Positions 26,973 to 35,712 of a stretch of DNA of 48,965 nt are shown one piece after another. Under the pieces are notes generated by a model. It did no database searches. It had not been told where the DNA came from and saw nothing but the letters and a program-made list of their open reading frames with translations. Where the stretch lies: assembly GCA_945895265.1 (NCBI GenBank), contig CAMDEF010000028.1, positions 1 to 48,965 on the forward strand, given 5' to 3'. Within the stretch, counting starts at the first letter, position 1, and each line of letters begins with the position of its first letter. A program made the translations under genes and the position numbers. The stretch comes from Bordetella parapertussis (GTDB taxonomy: Bacteria > Pseudomonadota > Gammaproteobacteria > Burkholderiales > Burkholderiaceae_B).

Positions 26973-28604
26973 TTATTTTTTTAGGATCATTTCAGCAGCC
27001 TTCTCGGCAATCATCATCGTCGAGGCACACGTATTGGCTGACACGATATTTGGCATGATTGAGGCATCTACCACACGCAAACCTTGAAGGCCGTGAACAC
27101 GTAATTGCACATCGACTACATTACCTCTCTCTGAACTCGGCCCCATCCGGGCTGTACCGTTCAAGTGATAAGACGATGCGCCATAACGCCGAATGTAATC
27201 GAGCATTTCATCGTCGCGTTCAACCTGTACCCCGGGCATCGACTCACCGACCGAGTATTGCGCCAACGCTTGTGTCTTTAAAAGCTCACGCGCAAGCCGC
27301 ATACCATCCAGTAATACGCGTCGATCATTTTCATGCTCGAGATAATTAGGCTGAATGACCGGCGCCTCGAAGGGGTCGGTCGATGTTGCATGTACGTAGC
27401 CCATGCTTTCGGGGCGATGTTGCCAGACCCCACAAGTCATGCCCGGATATTTGTCTAGCAAACCAACATACCCTTCGCGGTAACTCGCTGGCGAGAATAC
27501 CCCTTGCAGATCCGGACGCGTTAACCCCTGGCGAGATTGCCAAAAAAAGTGAACCAGCGATGGGCTTAAGGCCAGGATACTTGGCTGTTTAAATAACCAG
27601 CGTGCAATTTGACCCCACAGCCGCGGTGCTCGCGCCAACTCGTTGATGGTCGCGATCCCTTGTACTTTAGCAACGACACGAATCGAAAAGTGATCTTTTA
27701 AATGATGACCCACCCCGGGCATATCGTGCAGCACAGGCACACCCAAGCTTGATAACAAACTGGCGGGCCCCACCCCGGACAACTGCAATAACTTAGGTGT
27801 ATTCAACGCCCCAGCGCACAGCAAGACTTCGCGTCGCGCAGTCACTGAATGACGCGCACCACCTTTGCCCCCGCGCACATACTCGATGCCCGTTGCACGC
27901 CTACCGTCAAAGATAATTTTTGCAGCATGCGCCTGCGTCAGTACGGTGAGATTCGAACGTTTACGTGCCGGGCGTAAAAAGATACGCGCCGTACTCATCC
28001 GATAGCCACGATGGATAGTGCGCTGAAAATAACCAACACCCGCCTGTGTCGCGCCGTTGTAATCAGGATTGCGCGGGATACCAAGCTCTTGAGCACCCGA
28101 AATAAACGCTTCACTAATAGGGTGAATCCAATCAATATTGGTAATTGGCATCAAACCCGACCGGCCGCGATACTGGTCATCACCTTCGCCAATGCGTGAC
28201 TCGGTTTTTTTAAAAAAGGGTAAAACGTCGGCGTAGCTCCAGCCAGGGTTACCCGCCGCGGCCCAGTCGTCAAAATCTTCAGCTTGGCCGCGGTTGTACA
28301 CCAAACCGTTAATCGCTGTTGAGCCACCTAAGGTTCTACCCTGAGGTACGGGTACCCGTCGCCCACCTGTCTGCTCGGTCGGTTCTGTTGTGAAGGGGAA
28401 TGTGACCTTTGGATCAAAGACTTTTTTGATATAACCCGCCGGCATGTGTAGCATGGGATCCCAGTCTGAGGGCCCCGCTTCGAGCACGCACACTGTCACA
28501 GAAGGATCTTCAGATAAGCGATTGGCCAAGAGCGAGCCAGCCGCGCCACTTCCAACGATGATGTAATCAAAGTCGCCTTGTGGCAAGGCTAAAGGTGTTG
28601 TCAT
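26973..28604 (-). CDS. GMC family FAD-dependent oxidoreductase (first)
   Basis: Glucose-methanol-choline family flavoenzyme that oxidises alcohols, 543 residues. FAD-binding GSGAAGSLLANRLSED at about residues 17-32, the GMC signature GRTLGGSTAINGLVYNRG near 90-107, LLCAGALNTPKLLQLSGVGP near 261-280, and the C-terminal catalytic His in SSYHLNGTARMG with TCASTMMIAEKAAEMI. GGAG precedes the ATG. It is a clear paralogue of the GMC enzyme at 28906-30540 and is separated from it by liv operon remnants. The substrate is not readable; it is related to the choline/alcohol dehydrogenase group. Confidence 0.95.
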   Translation of the reverse strand: MTTPLALPQGDFDYIIVGSGAAGSLLANRLSEDPSVTVCVLEAGPSDWDPMLHMPAGYIKKVFDPKVTFPFTTEPTEQTGGRRVPVPQGRTLGGSTAINGLVYNRGQAEDFDDWAAAGNPGWSYADVLPFFKKTESRIGEGDDQYRGRSGLMPITNIDWIHPISEAFISGAQELGIPRNPDYNGATQAGVGYFQRTIHRGYRMSTARIFLRPARKRSNLTVLTQAHAAKIIFDGRRATGIEYVRGGKGGARHSVTARREVLLCAGALNTPKLLQLSGVGPASLLSSLGVPVLHDMPGVGHHLKDHFSIRVVAKVQGIATINELARAPRLWGQIARWLFKQPSILALSPSLVHFFWQSRQGLTRPDLQGVFSPASYREGYVGLLDKYPGMTCGVWQHRPESMGYVHATSTDPFEAPVIQPNYLEHENDRRVLLDGMRLARELLKTQALAQYSVGESMPGVQVERDDEMLDYIRRYGASSYHLNGTARMGPSSERGNVVDVQLRVHGLQGLRVVDASIMPNIVSANTCASTMMIAEKAAEMILKK

Positions 28605-28654
28605 CTATGTGCTCCAGCAAAACTGTCTTGCGGCAGGGTTGTACACGTTATCAT

Positions 28655-28756
28655 GAATGCGCGTCGGCCTTCAGGAGACTGCGCAACACCCAACGAACCA
28701 CGAAGATGGCCGGGCACCTGCGTGATATCTTGCCCGACAAATAATACGCGGTCCTC
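28655..28756 (-). pseudogene. Remnant of livF-type ABC ATPase gene
   Basis: One minus-strand frame reads RVLFVGQDITQVPGHLRGSL and then GVAQSPEGRRAF. This matches the segment of LivF branched-chain amino acid ATPases that runs from GxIxFxGxDIT to PEGRRxF, between Walker A and the signature. Walker A, signature and start codon are absent. It overlaps the livJ remnant in a shifted frame. Confidence 0.6.
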
Positions 28757-28904
28757 CTTCGGTCGTGCCAGCTTTCGTAATTGCAGCCGCTAACAAGATC
28801 ACTACCGTACCTGACACTTCGGCGTTGTAGCCAATTTTGATCTCTTGTACCTAAGCGGCGCCCGGCGTCAACGCCGAGGCGAGCGCAAGCGCCACGGCGA
28901 CACG
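28755..28904 (-). pseudogene. Remnant of livJ-type branched-chain amino acid binding protein gene
   Basis: One minus-strand frame reads VAVALALASALTPGAA, stop, then VQEIKIGYNAEVSG, which is a signal peptide and mature N-terminus of a LivJ-type periplasmic binding protein. It jumps directly to LLAAAITKAGTTEGGP, a stretch found near the C-terminus of such proteins (xxAIKKAGSTDGxx). The initiator Met is missing, an in-frame TAG interrupts it, and most of the gene is deleted. The rest of 28605-28905 holds only this and the livF remnant. Confidence 0.6.
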
Positions 28905-28905
28905 T

Positions 28906-30540
28906 TTAGCGCCGCTCCGCAGGTAGCTGCGGGTTTCCCCTGATAAAGTCGGCTGCTTTTTCGGCGATCATCATGGTGGGCGCACCAGTGTTGCCTGAGG
29001 TCATCGATGGCATCACTGACGCATCGACCACCCGCAAGCCTTCTAAGCCTAACACCCGTAACTCTGAATCGACCACCGCAGTCGGGTCGCTCGCCTGCCC
29101 CATTTTGCACGTGCCCATAAAATGCCACGCAGTGCCGCCGCGCTCGCGCGCGCAGGCCAACAGCTCGGCATCGGTTTGCGCAGACGCCGGCGGAAAATCA
29201 TCGGCTTGACCATATTTCGCAAGTGGCGGGCTATGCAGCATTGCCCGCGCCAGGCGCAAGCCATCGATCGCCGTCTGCTGATCGCGTGGATCGGTTAGGT
29301 AGTTTGGTTGAATACGTGGTAAATCAAACGGATTGGTTGAGCGCGCGCGTACATGACCCACGCTGTGGGGCCGCTGCTGATAAAACCCAAGCGTCATCCC
29401 CGCAAACTGATCGAGCTGGCCTGCAATACCGGCCGCATAGCTACCAGGTGAAAAATGCAACTGCAGGTCAGGCTCGGTTAGTTCGGGACGCGACCCGGCA
29501 AAGCCAAAAGCTACCGAGGGGCTGATGGCTAAGACGCTGGGTCTGCCAAGCGCCCATTTAACAATTTCGCCAATTAACCTCACACCACGCGCGGTACTGT
29601 TGATAGTCTGCACACCTTGTACACGCACCACCGAACGCACCATGAAGTGATCATGAAAATTCTCACCTACCCCTTCAAGCGCATGAAACACTGGGATGCC
29701 AAGTTCACCCAACACTGCGGCAGGACCAATGCCCGACAACTGCAATAACTTGGGCGTATTCGCCGCGCCGGCACTGAGAATCACCTCGCGCGTTGCCCGC
29801 ACAGTCTGCACGGGTGCATCGGGCGAGGCTTGATACTGCACACCCACCGCCCGCTTACCTTCAAACAAAATTCGAGTCGCTTGGGCGTATGTGCGAACCT
29901 CTAGCCGAGTTTGCGCACGCGCCCGTGCCGGCGTTAAAAAGGCTCTGGCAGCACTGACGCGCCGCCCGTTCTGGATCCAACGCTGGTAGTAGCCCGCGCC
30001 TTTTTGACTTGCCGCGTTGTAATCGATATGCGAGGGCAGGCCAAAGCCGGCCGCGGCCTCAATAAAGGCATCGCACAAAGGATGGCGCCAATCGCAATTG
30101 GTGATGGGCAAAAGCCCCTCTGAACCCCTAAAGTGGGCATCATGAGGCGCCATTCGTTTTTCAGTGCGTTTGAAATAAGGCAACACTTCGGCGTACGACC
30201 ACCCAGCGTTACCGAGCTCGGCCCAATTGTCAAAATCACTTGCGGCACCCCGCGTGTAATTAAAGCCATTGATTGAACTCGACCCACCCAAGGTGCGGCC
30301 CATACGCGTGATCACCTGGCGTCCATCAATACCCGGGCCCGGTTCAGTCAAAAAATCCCAGGTGTAGGCTGGATCATGGCCCACCTTAATAAAACCCGCC
30401 GGAATATGGATGTAAGGATTGCGATCGGGCGCGCCCGCTTCAAGCAGGCAGACTGAAACACTAGGATCTTCAGTTAATCGGTTGGCCAGCAGGCAGCCCG
30501 CAGCACCCGCACCCACAATCACGTAGTCATAGGTTTGCAT
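28906..30540 (-). CDS. GMC family FAD-dependent oxidoreductase (second)
   Basis: Paralogue of the GMC enzyme at 26973, 544 residues. FAD motif GAGAAGCLLANRLTEDPSVSV near the N-terminus, signature GRTLGGSSSINGFNYTRG, LSAGAANTPKLLQLSGIGP, and C-terminal catalytic His in TAWHFMGTCKMGQASD. I place the start at the ATG 30540 (the TTG at 30543 is in frame but GAGAG spacing favours the ATG). The gene ends just two bases before the livJ relic begins. It probably oxidises an alcohol; two such enzymes side by side suggest related but distinct substrates or stereochemistry. Confidence 0.94.
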   Translation of the reverse strand: MQTYDYVIVGAGAAGCLLANRLTEDPSVSVCLLEAGAPDRNPYIHIPAGFIKVGHDPAYTWDFLTEPGPGIDGRQVITRMGRTLGGSSSINGFNYTRGAASDFDNWAELGNAGWSYAEVLPYFKRTEKRMAPHDAHFRGSEGLLPITNCDWRHPLCDAFIEAAAGFGLPSHIDYNAASQKGAGYYQRWIQNGRRVSAARAFLTPARARAQTRLEVRTYAQATRILFEGKRAVGVQYQASPDAPVQTVRATREVILSAGAANTPKLLQLSGIGPAAVLGELGIPVFHALEGVGENFHDHFMVRSVVRVQGVQTINSTARGVRLIGEIVKWALGRPSVLAISPSVAFGFAGSRPELTEPDLQLHFSPGSYAAGIAGQLDQFAGMTLGFYQQRPHSVGHVRARSTNPFDLPRIQPNYLTDPRDQQTAIDGLRLARAMLHSPPLAKYGQADDFPPASAQTDAELLACARERGGTAWHFMGTCKMGQASDPTAVVDSELRVLGLEGLRVVDASVMPSMTSGNTGAPTMMIAEKAADFIRGNPQLPAERR

Positions 30541-30639
30541 CAACTCTCACTTTAGTTTTCAAGCGTGCCCGAATTGTAAAGATGCCATCAAATCAAAGTC
30601 ATCACGAATTTAGAAATCATCAGAGATTTGTATCGACGC

Positions 30640-31875
30640 TCACTTTAGCTTGGAAGGTAACGTGAGCGAGAGCGCCGCCGCCAGTATCAACAAAATACCT
30701 GCCGAGCCGAAGGCGACCCAATGGGTGCCATACACCTCGTAGGCCCAACCACCCAGCCAAGAGCTAATCATCGCGCCCACTTGATGCGACAGATATGTCC
30801 AGCCGTATAACATCCCTACCAACCTAACCCCGTACAAATCGGCCAAAATCGCCGAAGACATTGCGATACTGCCAGCCCAAACGATGCCACCGACTGCGGC
30901 AGCCACATACAGCTCGTAGTGGGTGCCCACAATCAACAGCGCAAAAAATCCCAAGCCTCGAATCAAATAAATCGTTGAAAGAATGTACCGACGCGGGATC
31001 TTATCGGCCAGTCGACCCAGCACCAGCGTACTGAAAATTGCCACTAGCCCGATCAACCCAATCCCAAAAGAACTGGTTGTCGAATCAAACCCATGATCCA
31101 TCAACATCGGCATGCCGTGGGTGCCAAGCAAATTCATGCTGAATCCACAGGTAAACAAACCCAGACAGATTTTCCAGAACGGCACGGTACGCACCGCTTG
31201 CGCCATGGTCATCGGGGCGGTCGCTGGCGCCGCCGCGTTGGTTGCACTGCTTGCCCCAGCCTGAGTAGGCAACGTATCCGTCTGTGCGGGTGCATTCTCA
31301 CGCATCACAAACAGCGCAATCGGCAGAGCTAGTAACGCAAAGATTACCGAGTAGCCAACGAGTGTCGTCTGCCAGCCAAACGTTTCGATGGCCACGGTGA
31401 GTATGGGCGTCATCACTGCGATACCGGCCATCGACCCGGTCGACAAGAAAAACAACGCCATGCCGCGCTGACGGGTAAACCAGCGACTAATGATTGGTGT
31501 CACCGACACCGGGCTCGTAAAGGCCAAGCCGACTGACAACAGCACACCAAAGGCTAAAAAGAAAGACCAGGGGGTACGTGCATAGACTGACCATATCGAA
31601 GATAACACCACGATCGTCATGCCCACCAACAACACAAACTTGGTGCCAAATCTCGCGACTAAATAGCCAGCCAAAGGCATGGCCAGGCCGTAGCACAACA
31701 TCCCGATGGCCACGATGCCTGCGAGCAAGCTGCGACTAAAACCAAGGTCTTCAGCGATTGGTAAAAAAAATGGGCCAATCCCCATTCGCATACCGACTGT
31801 CAATAGCGTGAGCAGCGAAGCGCCTGCGACGATGTTCCAGCCAAAATACCAACTACTCACTTTTGACTGCGTCAA
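30640..31875 (-). CDS. MFS transporter (oxalate/formate antiporter-like group)
   Basis: Major facilitator with twelve predicted membrane segments, 411 residues. The N-terminus YFGWNIVAGASLLTLLTVGMRMGIGPFFLPI and the loop GYLVARFGTKFVLLVGM (motif A-like) are typical of the OFA/monocarboxylate branch. A central loop rich in Ala/Thr follows residue 190. The start is a TTG at 31875 with GGAG 7 bases upstream; no ATG fits. It lies about 100 bases upstream of the second GMC gene on the same strand and may import its substrate, inferred to be an organic acid or alcohol. Confidence 0.9.
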   Translation of the reverse strand: MTQSKVSSWYFGWNIVAGASLLTLLTVGMRMGIGPFFLPIAEDLGFSRSLLAGIVAIGMLCYGLAMPLAGYLVARFGTKFVLLVGMTIVVLSSIWSVYARTPWSFFLAFGVLLSVGLAFTSPVSVTPIISRWFTRQRGMALFFLSTGSMAGIAVMTPILTVAIETFGWQTTLVGYSVIFALLALPIALFVMRENAPAQTDTLPTQAGASSATNAAAPATAPMTMAQAVRTVPFWKICLGLFTCGFSMNLLGTHGMPMLMDHGFDSTTSSFGIGLIGLVAIFSTLVLGRLADKIPRRYILSTIYLIRGLGFFALLIVGTHYELYVAAAVGGIVWAGSIAMSSAILADLYGVRLVGMLYGWTYLSHQVGAMISSWLGGWAYEVYGTHWVAFGSAGILLILAAALSLTLPSKLK

Positions 31876-32049
31876 GGTACGTCTCCGAGTTTGCCCTGCT
31901 TAAACATCTACTACTTCTACAACAAGGCGTCAGAACGACTAACGCACAACATCATCAGCATAAATGGTAATCGACTGACCAGCGACCAACGTCCTGTCCA
32001 TAAACGGGACCAGAGACACTAGCACCCAAGATACTCAACGCGAATGGTA

Positions 32050-32856
32050 CTAGTGCGACCAGCGTTCGAGCCATTCAAGCATCACTTGCGCGCATTCTTT
32101 AGCATGCGAAAACGGTAAGCCGTGCCGCGCATGGTTAAACACGTGGAACTCAGACTGAGGCAACTTGCTGTGCATTTCAGCCATTTGATCGACCGCAATA
32201 AACGGGCTGCCGTCGGCGTGCAGCAGCAGCACAGGCATCTTCACTTCGCCCAATTTGGGGCCCAGATCCGCGCCTACCAAAATATCTCGCGCGACGATAA
32301 TCGACTCGATGGGATGAGCACCTTGTTGCTTCTCGTACCAGGCGCGCTTGGCGGGCGACATCTTGGCGTCATCATGAAACCGCCGCGGCATCAGGCGTTT
32401 TGACCAGGCTGCCCCACCCTGTTCTTTGAGCAAAGTATCCCACTCAACGACATTTTGAATCACGCCACCGCGAAATGCAGTGTTGGTAAGGGTCAACGAG
32501 TGCAAACGGTCAGGATGTTGCAGTGAATAGGCGAGCGCCGCAGTGCCTCCGATTGACTCGCCCACCAAGTGAAACCGCTCAACACCAACCGTATCACCGA
32601 TCAGCGAGATATCTTTTATCAATTGACCAAACGTGAGATCGCCAGCAGGTTTGGCCGTTGATCGACCAAAGCCGCGCATATCAAAACGCGCGATCCGATA
32701 ATTCAACCCAAGCACGGCCAGCCACTCGGCCCAAATTTCGGTATTTGCGCCAACGCCGTGATGAAAAATAATTGTTTCAGGTTGCTCGACCCACTCAGGG
32801 GTCATATCCAAAACGTTGTAATACAACGAATCAATAAAGCCTTCTTCAAATTGCAT
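32050..32856 (-). CDS. Alpha/beta hydrolase (enol-lactonase-like)
   Basis: Cytosolic alpha/beta-hydrolase fold enzyme, 268 residues. Oxyanion region FHHGVGANTEIWAEW near residue 31, RFDMRGFGRST, nucleophile elbow VGESIGGTAAL (GxSxG) near 98-108, acid around LLLHADGSPF, and the catalytic His in NHARHGLPFSHAKE near the end. The layout resembles 3-oxoadipate enol-lactone hydrolases. It is 22 bases downstream of the aldolase gene and likely co-transcribed, which supports a role in breaking down a cleaved ring or lactone. Confidence 0.92.
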   Translation of the reverse strand: MQFEEGFIDSLYYNVLDMTPEWVEQPETIIFHHGVGANTEIWAEWLAVLGLNYRIARFDMRGFGRSTAKPAGDLTFGQLIKDISLIGDTVGVERFHLVGESIGGTAALAYSLQHPDRLHSLTLTNTAFRGGVIQNVVEWDTLLKEQGGAAWSKRLMPRRFHDDAKMSPAKRAWYEKQQGAHPIESIIVARDILVGADLGPKLGEVKMPVLLLHADGSPFIAVDQMAEMHSKLPQSEFHVFNHARHGLPFSHAKECAQVMLEWLERWSH

Positions 32857-32877
32857 ACAAATACTCTCTCTAAAAAG

Positions 32878-33654
32878 TTAGCTTAGCACCCGTTGCTGAA
32901 AATCGATAACAGCGGCACGTAAAGCTTTACCTAAAATTTTGTAATCGATGGCATGAACAAAGAAATCGATTTCACGATTTTTCCACGTTTCGATTTCACT
33001 GAGCTCGTTGACATACACACCCACTTTAATCTGCCTGGCTTGCGCAGCAACGATGATCCGACTCACCGCGTCTTGAATCGTAGGGTGAGTTAATTGCCCG
33101 TGCAGCCCATACGATGAGGCCAAATCCGCGGGCCCCGGCATCAGCCAATCGACCGAGTTCTCTTCAAGCACTTGTTCGATGCGCTCGACACACGTTCGAT
33201 CTTCAACCAAGCCAACTGACAAGACATTTTTATTTGATATTGCAGCGGCCTCGGCAAAATTTCTTTGTCCGTAGCCCGCGATCTGCACTCCAGTGCAAGT
33301 CGCTCGAACACCTTCGGGCCAATATTTCATGGCTTGCAAAACGTTATTGGCACGCGCATCGTGCCCAAGATGCGGAATCATCAAACCTTCGACACCCGCA
33401 TCTAACAAGCGCGAACCATCGGCATAGTTTGCTGCGCCCAGTCTGACAAGCGCGTGGATCCCTGCAGCCGCGCAGGCTCGCACATGCGTCTGCACGCTGC
33501 GCAAATCATTGAGCGCATGCTCGGTATCGATAATCACAAAATCGTAACCAGCCTCGGCGTACAACTCAGAGATATTCGAATCGCTCGAAAAAATGAAGCC
33601 CCCAAGCAAAGGTCGCTTGGTCAGCATTTTTTCTTTTAGACTAGACATCGTCAT
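32878..33654 (-). CDS. HpcH/HpaI-family aldolase
   Basis: Class II metal-dependent aldolase of the HpcH/HpaI/CitE-like superfamily, 258 residues. Motifs: LLGGFIFSSDSNISELYAEAGYDFVIIDTEHALND, then HALVRLGAANYADGSRLLDAGVEGLMIPHL with the metal-binding Glu region, VEDRTCVERIEQVLEE, and DWLMPGPADLASSYG. Members cleave 2-keto-4-hydroxy acids to pyruvate plus an aldehyde. The start is at 33654 or at the ATG two codons later. It sits between an alpha/beta hydrolase and an SMP-30-like lactonase, all leftward, consistent with a sugar-acid or aromatic-acid breakdown route. Confidence 0.93.
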   Translation of the reverse strand: MTMSSLKEKMLTKRPLLGGFIFSSDSNISELYAEAGYDFVIIDTEHALNDLRSVQTHVRACAAAGIHALVRLGAANYADGSRLLDAGVEGLMIPHLGHDARANNVLQAMKYWPEGVRATCTGVQIAGYGQRNFAEAAAISNKNVLSVGLVEDRTCVERIEQVLEENSVDWLMPGPADLASSYGLHGQLTHPTIQDAVSRIIVAAQARQIKVGVYVNELSEIETWKNREIDFFVHAIDYKILGKALRAAVIDFQQRVLS

Positions 33655-33670
33655 CTTGAGTGACCGACCA

Positions 33671-34585
33671 TTACATGTGCGAAAACATCGTACGACCTTG
33701 AACTGGCATGTCTGCCACTAAGATCGTGCCAGTTTTTGACTCGGTAATAAACAGTTGCTTATTGTCTTTGCCACCGTAGGCACAGTTCGTGACTAATTTG
33801 CCAGTCGGCGAGTTAATGCGCAACATCGGCTCGCCTAAGGCGCTAAAGAGCCACACTACACCTAAGCCAACGTGACAGACTGCGAGATTATTCTCAGCAT
33901 CAATGGCCATACCATCAGGGCCAAAGCCTCCTGTCATCTGAATCGCCATCCCCGTTTTACTGGTGGTACCGTCCTTCATGAGGGGCACGCGCCACACACA
34001 GTTAGCACGGGTGACGGCAAGCATCACGATGTTTTCATCGCCATTGAGCACCAACCCGTTTGGACTAGGGATGTTACTCAAAATGCAATCGAGTTGTCCG
34101 TTAGTGCGTAAACGATACAGGCGCCCGCTGGGATCATGCAGCCCAGTCTGGCCTTGATCGGTAAAGTAAATGTCGCCTTGCGCACCAAAAAACAAATCGT
34201 TCAAACCACGAAAACGCGTTAACAAGGGGCGATCATAAAAGGGCTCAATCTTGCCTGTATTGACATCCAACACCATCAGACCGTGTTTATGATCCGTAAT
34301 AAACGCGCGACCATCTCGGTGAAACTTCAAACCATTTGGCTCGCCGTCGTACTCAACAACCACACTAATATCGCCACTGGGTGTGATTTTAAAGACTCGG
34401 CCAAAAGGGATATCGGTGACAAACAAATTGCCCTGACGATCAAAAGAAGGACCTTCAATAAAGTGAGGCGTTTCAGCCCCATGAAATTGCACATCAGCAA
34501 ACGCTGACCGTTGGCCCACTTTTGAAAGTCTGTCTGGGATTTTCGCAAAAACGCGCGCTTCTACTGCGGGGGGGGCTGCAAACAT
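33671..34585 (-). CDS. SMP-30/gluconolactonase-like beta-propeller protein (second)
   Basis: Second SMP-30/LRE-family protein, 304 residues from the preferred ATG at 34585, which has AAGGGA 8 bases upstream. The longer frame adds 35 low-quality residues. Elements: TPHFIEGPSFDRQGNLFVTDIPFGR, EPNGLKFHRDGRAFITDHKHG, GLNDLFFGAQGDIYFTDQGQTG, and GPDGMAIDAENNLAVCHVG. Lactone hydrolysis with a divalent metal is the known family role. It is 17 bases upstream of the aldolase gene, so the leftward set lactonase, aldolase, hydrolase is probably one operon. It diverges from the dioxygenase at 34755. Confidence 0.92.
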   Translation of the reverse strand: MFAAPPAVEARVFAKIPDRLSKVGQRSAFADVQFHGAETPHFIEGPSFDRQGNLFVTDIPFGRVFKITPSGDISVVVEYDGEPNGLKFHRDGRAFITDHKHGLMVLDVNTGKIEPFYDRPLLTRFRGLNDLFFGAQGDIYFTDQGQTGLHDPSGRLYRLRTNGQLDCILSNIPSPNGLVLNGDENIVMLAVTRANCVWRVPLMKDGTTSKTGMAIQMTGGFGPDGMAIDAENNLAVCHVGLGVVWLFSALGEPMLRINSPTGKLVTNCAYGGKDNKQLFITESKTGTILVADMPVQGRTMFSHM

Positions 34586-34699
34586 AGTTCTTCCCTTATA
34601 GGTATTCTGACTGTCGGGCCGAGGCGCTGAGCACCTCTCTATTTGTCTCTGGCTGTCTACCGTTTTACTAGTCACCGCTACAGGTGTCAAGCAAGGCTT

Positions 34700-34727
34700 T
34701 TGACGCGCGCCGTGATTGTGCTAACTT
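34700..34727 (+). promoter_or_regulatory. Possible sigma-70 promoter of the dioxygenase gene
   Basis: TTGACG at 34700-34705 and TAACTT at 34722-34727, spaced 16 bp, lie 28 bases before the start at 34755. The -10 box is a poor match. Confidence 0.3.
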
Positions 34728-34754
34728 GTTGAAAAATAAAAATCGGAGACTGTT

Positions 34755-35678
34755 ATGTCGGGCTTACAAATCACGCCATCTGCACAATACCCCTTCGGCT
34801 GTCGCATCGAGGGTGTCAACATCCGAGCCGGCGTGGATGATCAGACCGCTCAACAAATTAGTGACGCTCTGAATCAATACCTCGTGGTCTGCGTATCAGG
34901 CGAACCTTACGACTCTGAACAGTTAGTGAACTGGGCCAAAAAAATTGGACCACTTGAAATCAATATTTCAAAGGCCTTTCAGAACGCTGCGTACCCGCAG
35001 GTCATGACCTTATCAAATGTGCTAGTCGACGGCAAACCGCAAGGCTTAGCAGACGCAGGGCAAGAATGGCATACCGATATGTCTTACAACTTGATCTCAG
35101 GACGAGCCACCATTTTGCATGCGCATCAGGTGCCTGTTAAAGACGGGCGCCCCCTGGGCGATACGGCATTTCGCAGCATGTATGCAGCATACGAGGCGCT
35201 GCCCTCAACCCTCAAAGAAAAACTCGATTCACTTGAGGCTGTCCACGATTTTGAAAATCTCTGGACGCATATGCTGGCGCGGCCGGGTTCGATGCGCAAA
35301 CCCTTTACCGATGCGCAACGCAAAGAAAAGCCGCCGGTTGTCCATCCTGTTGTCTTACGCCACCCTTGGACAGGCCGTAAATGCATTTACGTGAACCGAG
35401 GCTTAACCATCAAAATTTTAGGCCTGCCAGAGCAAGAGAGTCGCGACCTACTCGATTTTTTGTTTACGCATCAAGAGCAAGAACAATTTGAATATCGCCA
35501 CCAGTGGCGAGTGGGTGACACCCTGATGTGGGACAACTGTGCAAGCATCCATTTAGCGACCGGTGGCTATAACGCCGATCAGCCAAGAGTGATGATTCGC
35601 ACACAAATTCTGGGTGATGAAACCCGCTATCGCAAAGCAAATGCCTCATTAGGCGCCCGCATCTTCAACGCAGTCTAA
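34755..35678 (+). CDS. TauD/TfdA family Fe(II)/2-oxoglutarate dioxygenase (second)
   Basis: Non-haem iron 2-oxoglutarate-dependent dioxygenase, 307 residues. HxD metal motif in EWHTDMSYN (His near 97), the distal His in MWDNCASIHLATGGYNADQPR and the 2-oxoglutarate Arg in RVMIRTQI near the end. GGAG stands 8 bases before the ATG. It is more distant from the first TauD-like protein than within-family paralogues usually are, so the substrates probably differ. It is followed after 34 bases by a Bug receptor in the same direction, suggesting uptake and oxidation of one compound. Confidence 0.93.
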   Translation: MSGLQITPSAQYPFGCRIEGVNIRAGVDDQTAQQISDALNQYLVVCVSGEPYDSEQLVNWAKKIGPLEINISKAFQNAAYPQVMTLSNVLVDGKPQGLADAGQEWHTDMSYNLISGRATILHAHQVPVKDGRPLGDTAFRSMYAAYEALPSTLKEKLDSLEAVHDFENLWTHMLARPGSMRKPFTDAQRKEKPPVVHPVVLRHPWTGRKCIYVNRGLTIKILGLPEQESRDLLDFLFTHQEQEQFEYRHQWRVGDTLMWDNCASIHLATGGYNADQPRVMIRTQILGDETRYRKANASLGARIFNAV

Positions 35679-35712
35679 CTACCTTTTTGACAATCCCTTA
35701 TCGAGATCGCTC

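Noticed and set aside
26848..27087. Small plus-strand frame across the junction of the SMP-30-like and GMC genes
   Set aside because: It lies antisense to two well-supported genes and has no ribosome site or family resemblance.
28868..29128. Independent gene inside the end of the second GMC oxidoreductase
   Set aside because: It is an out-of-frame shadow of the GMC gene with no recognisable protein pattern.
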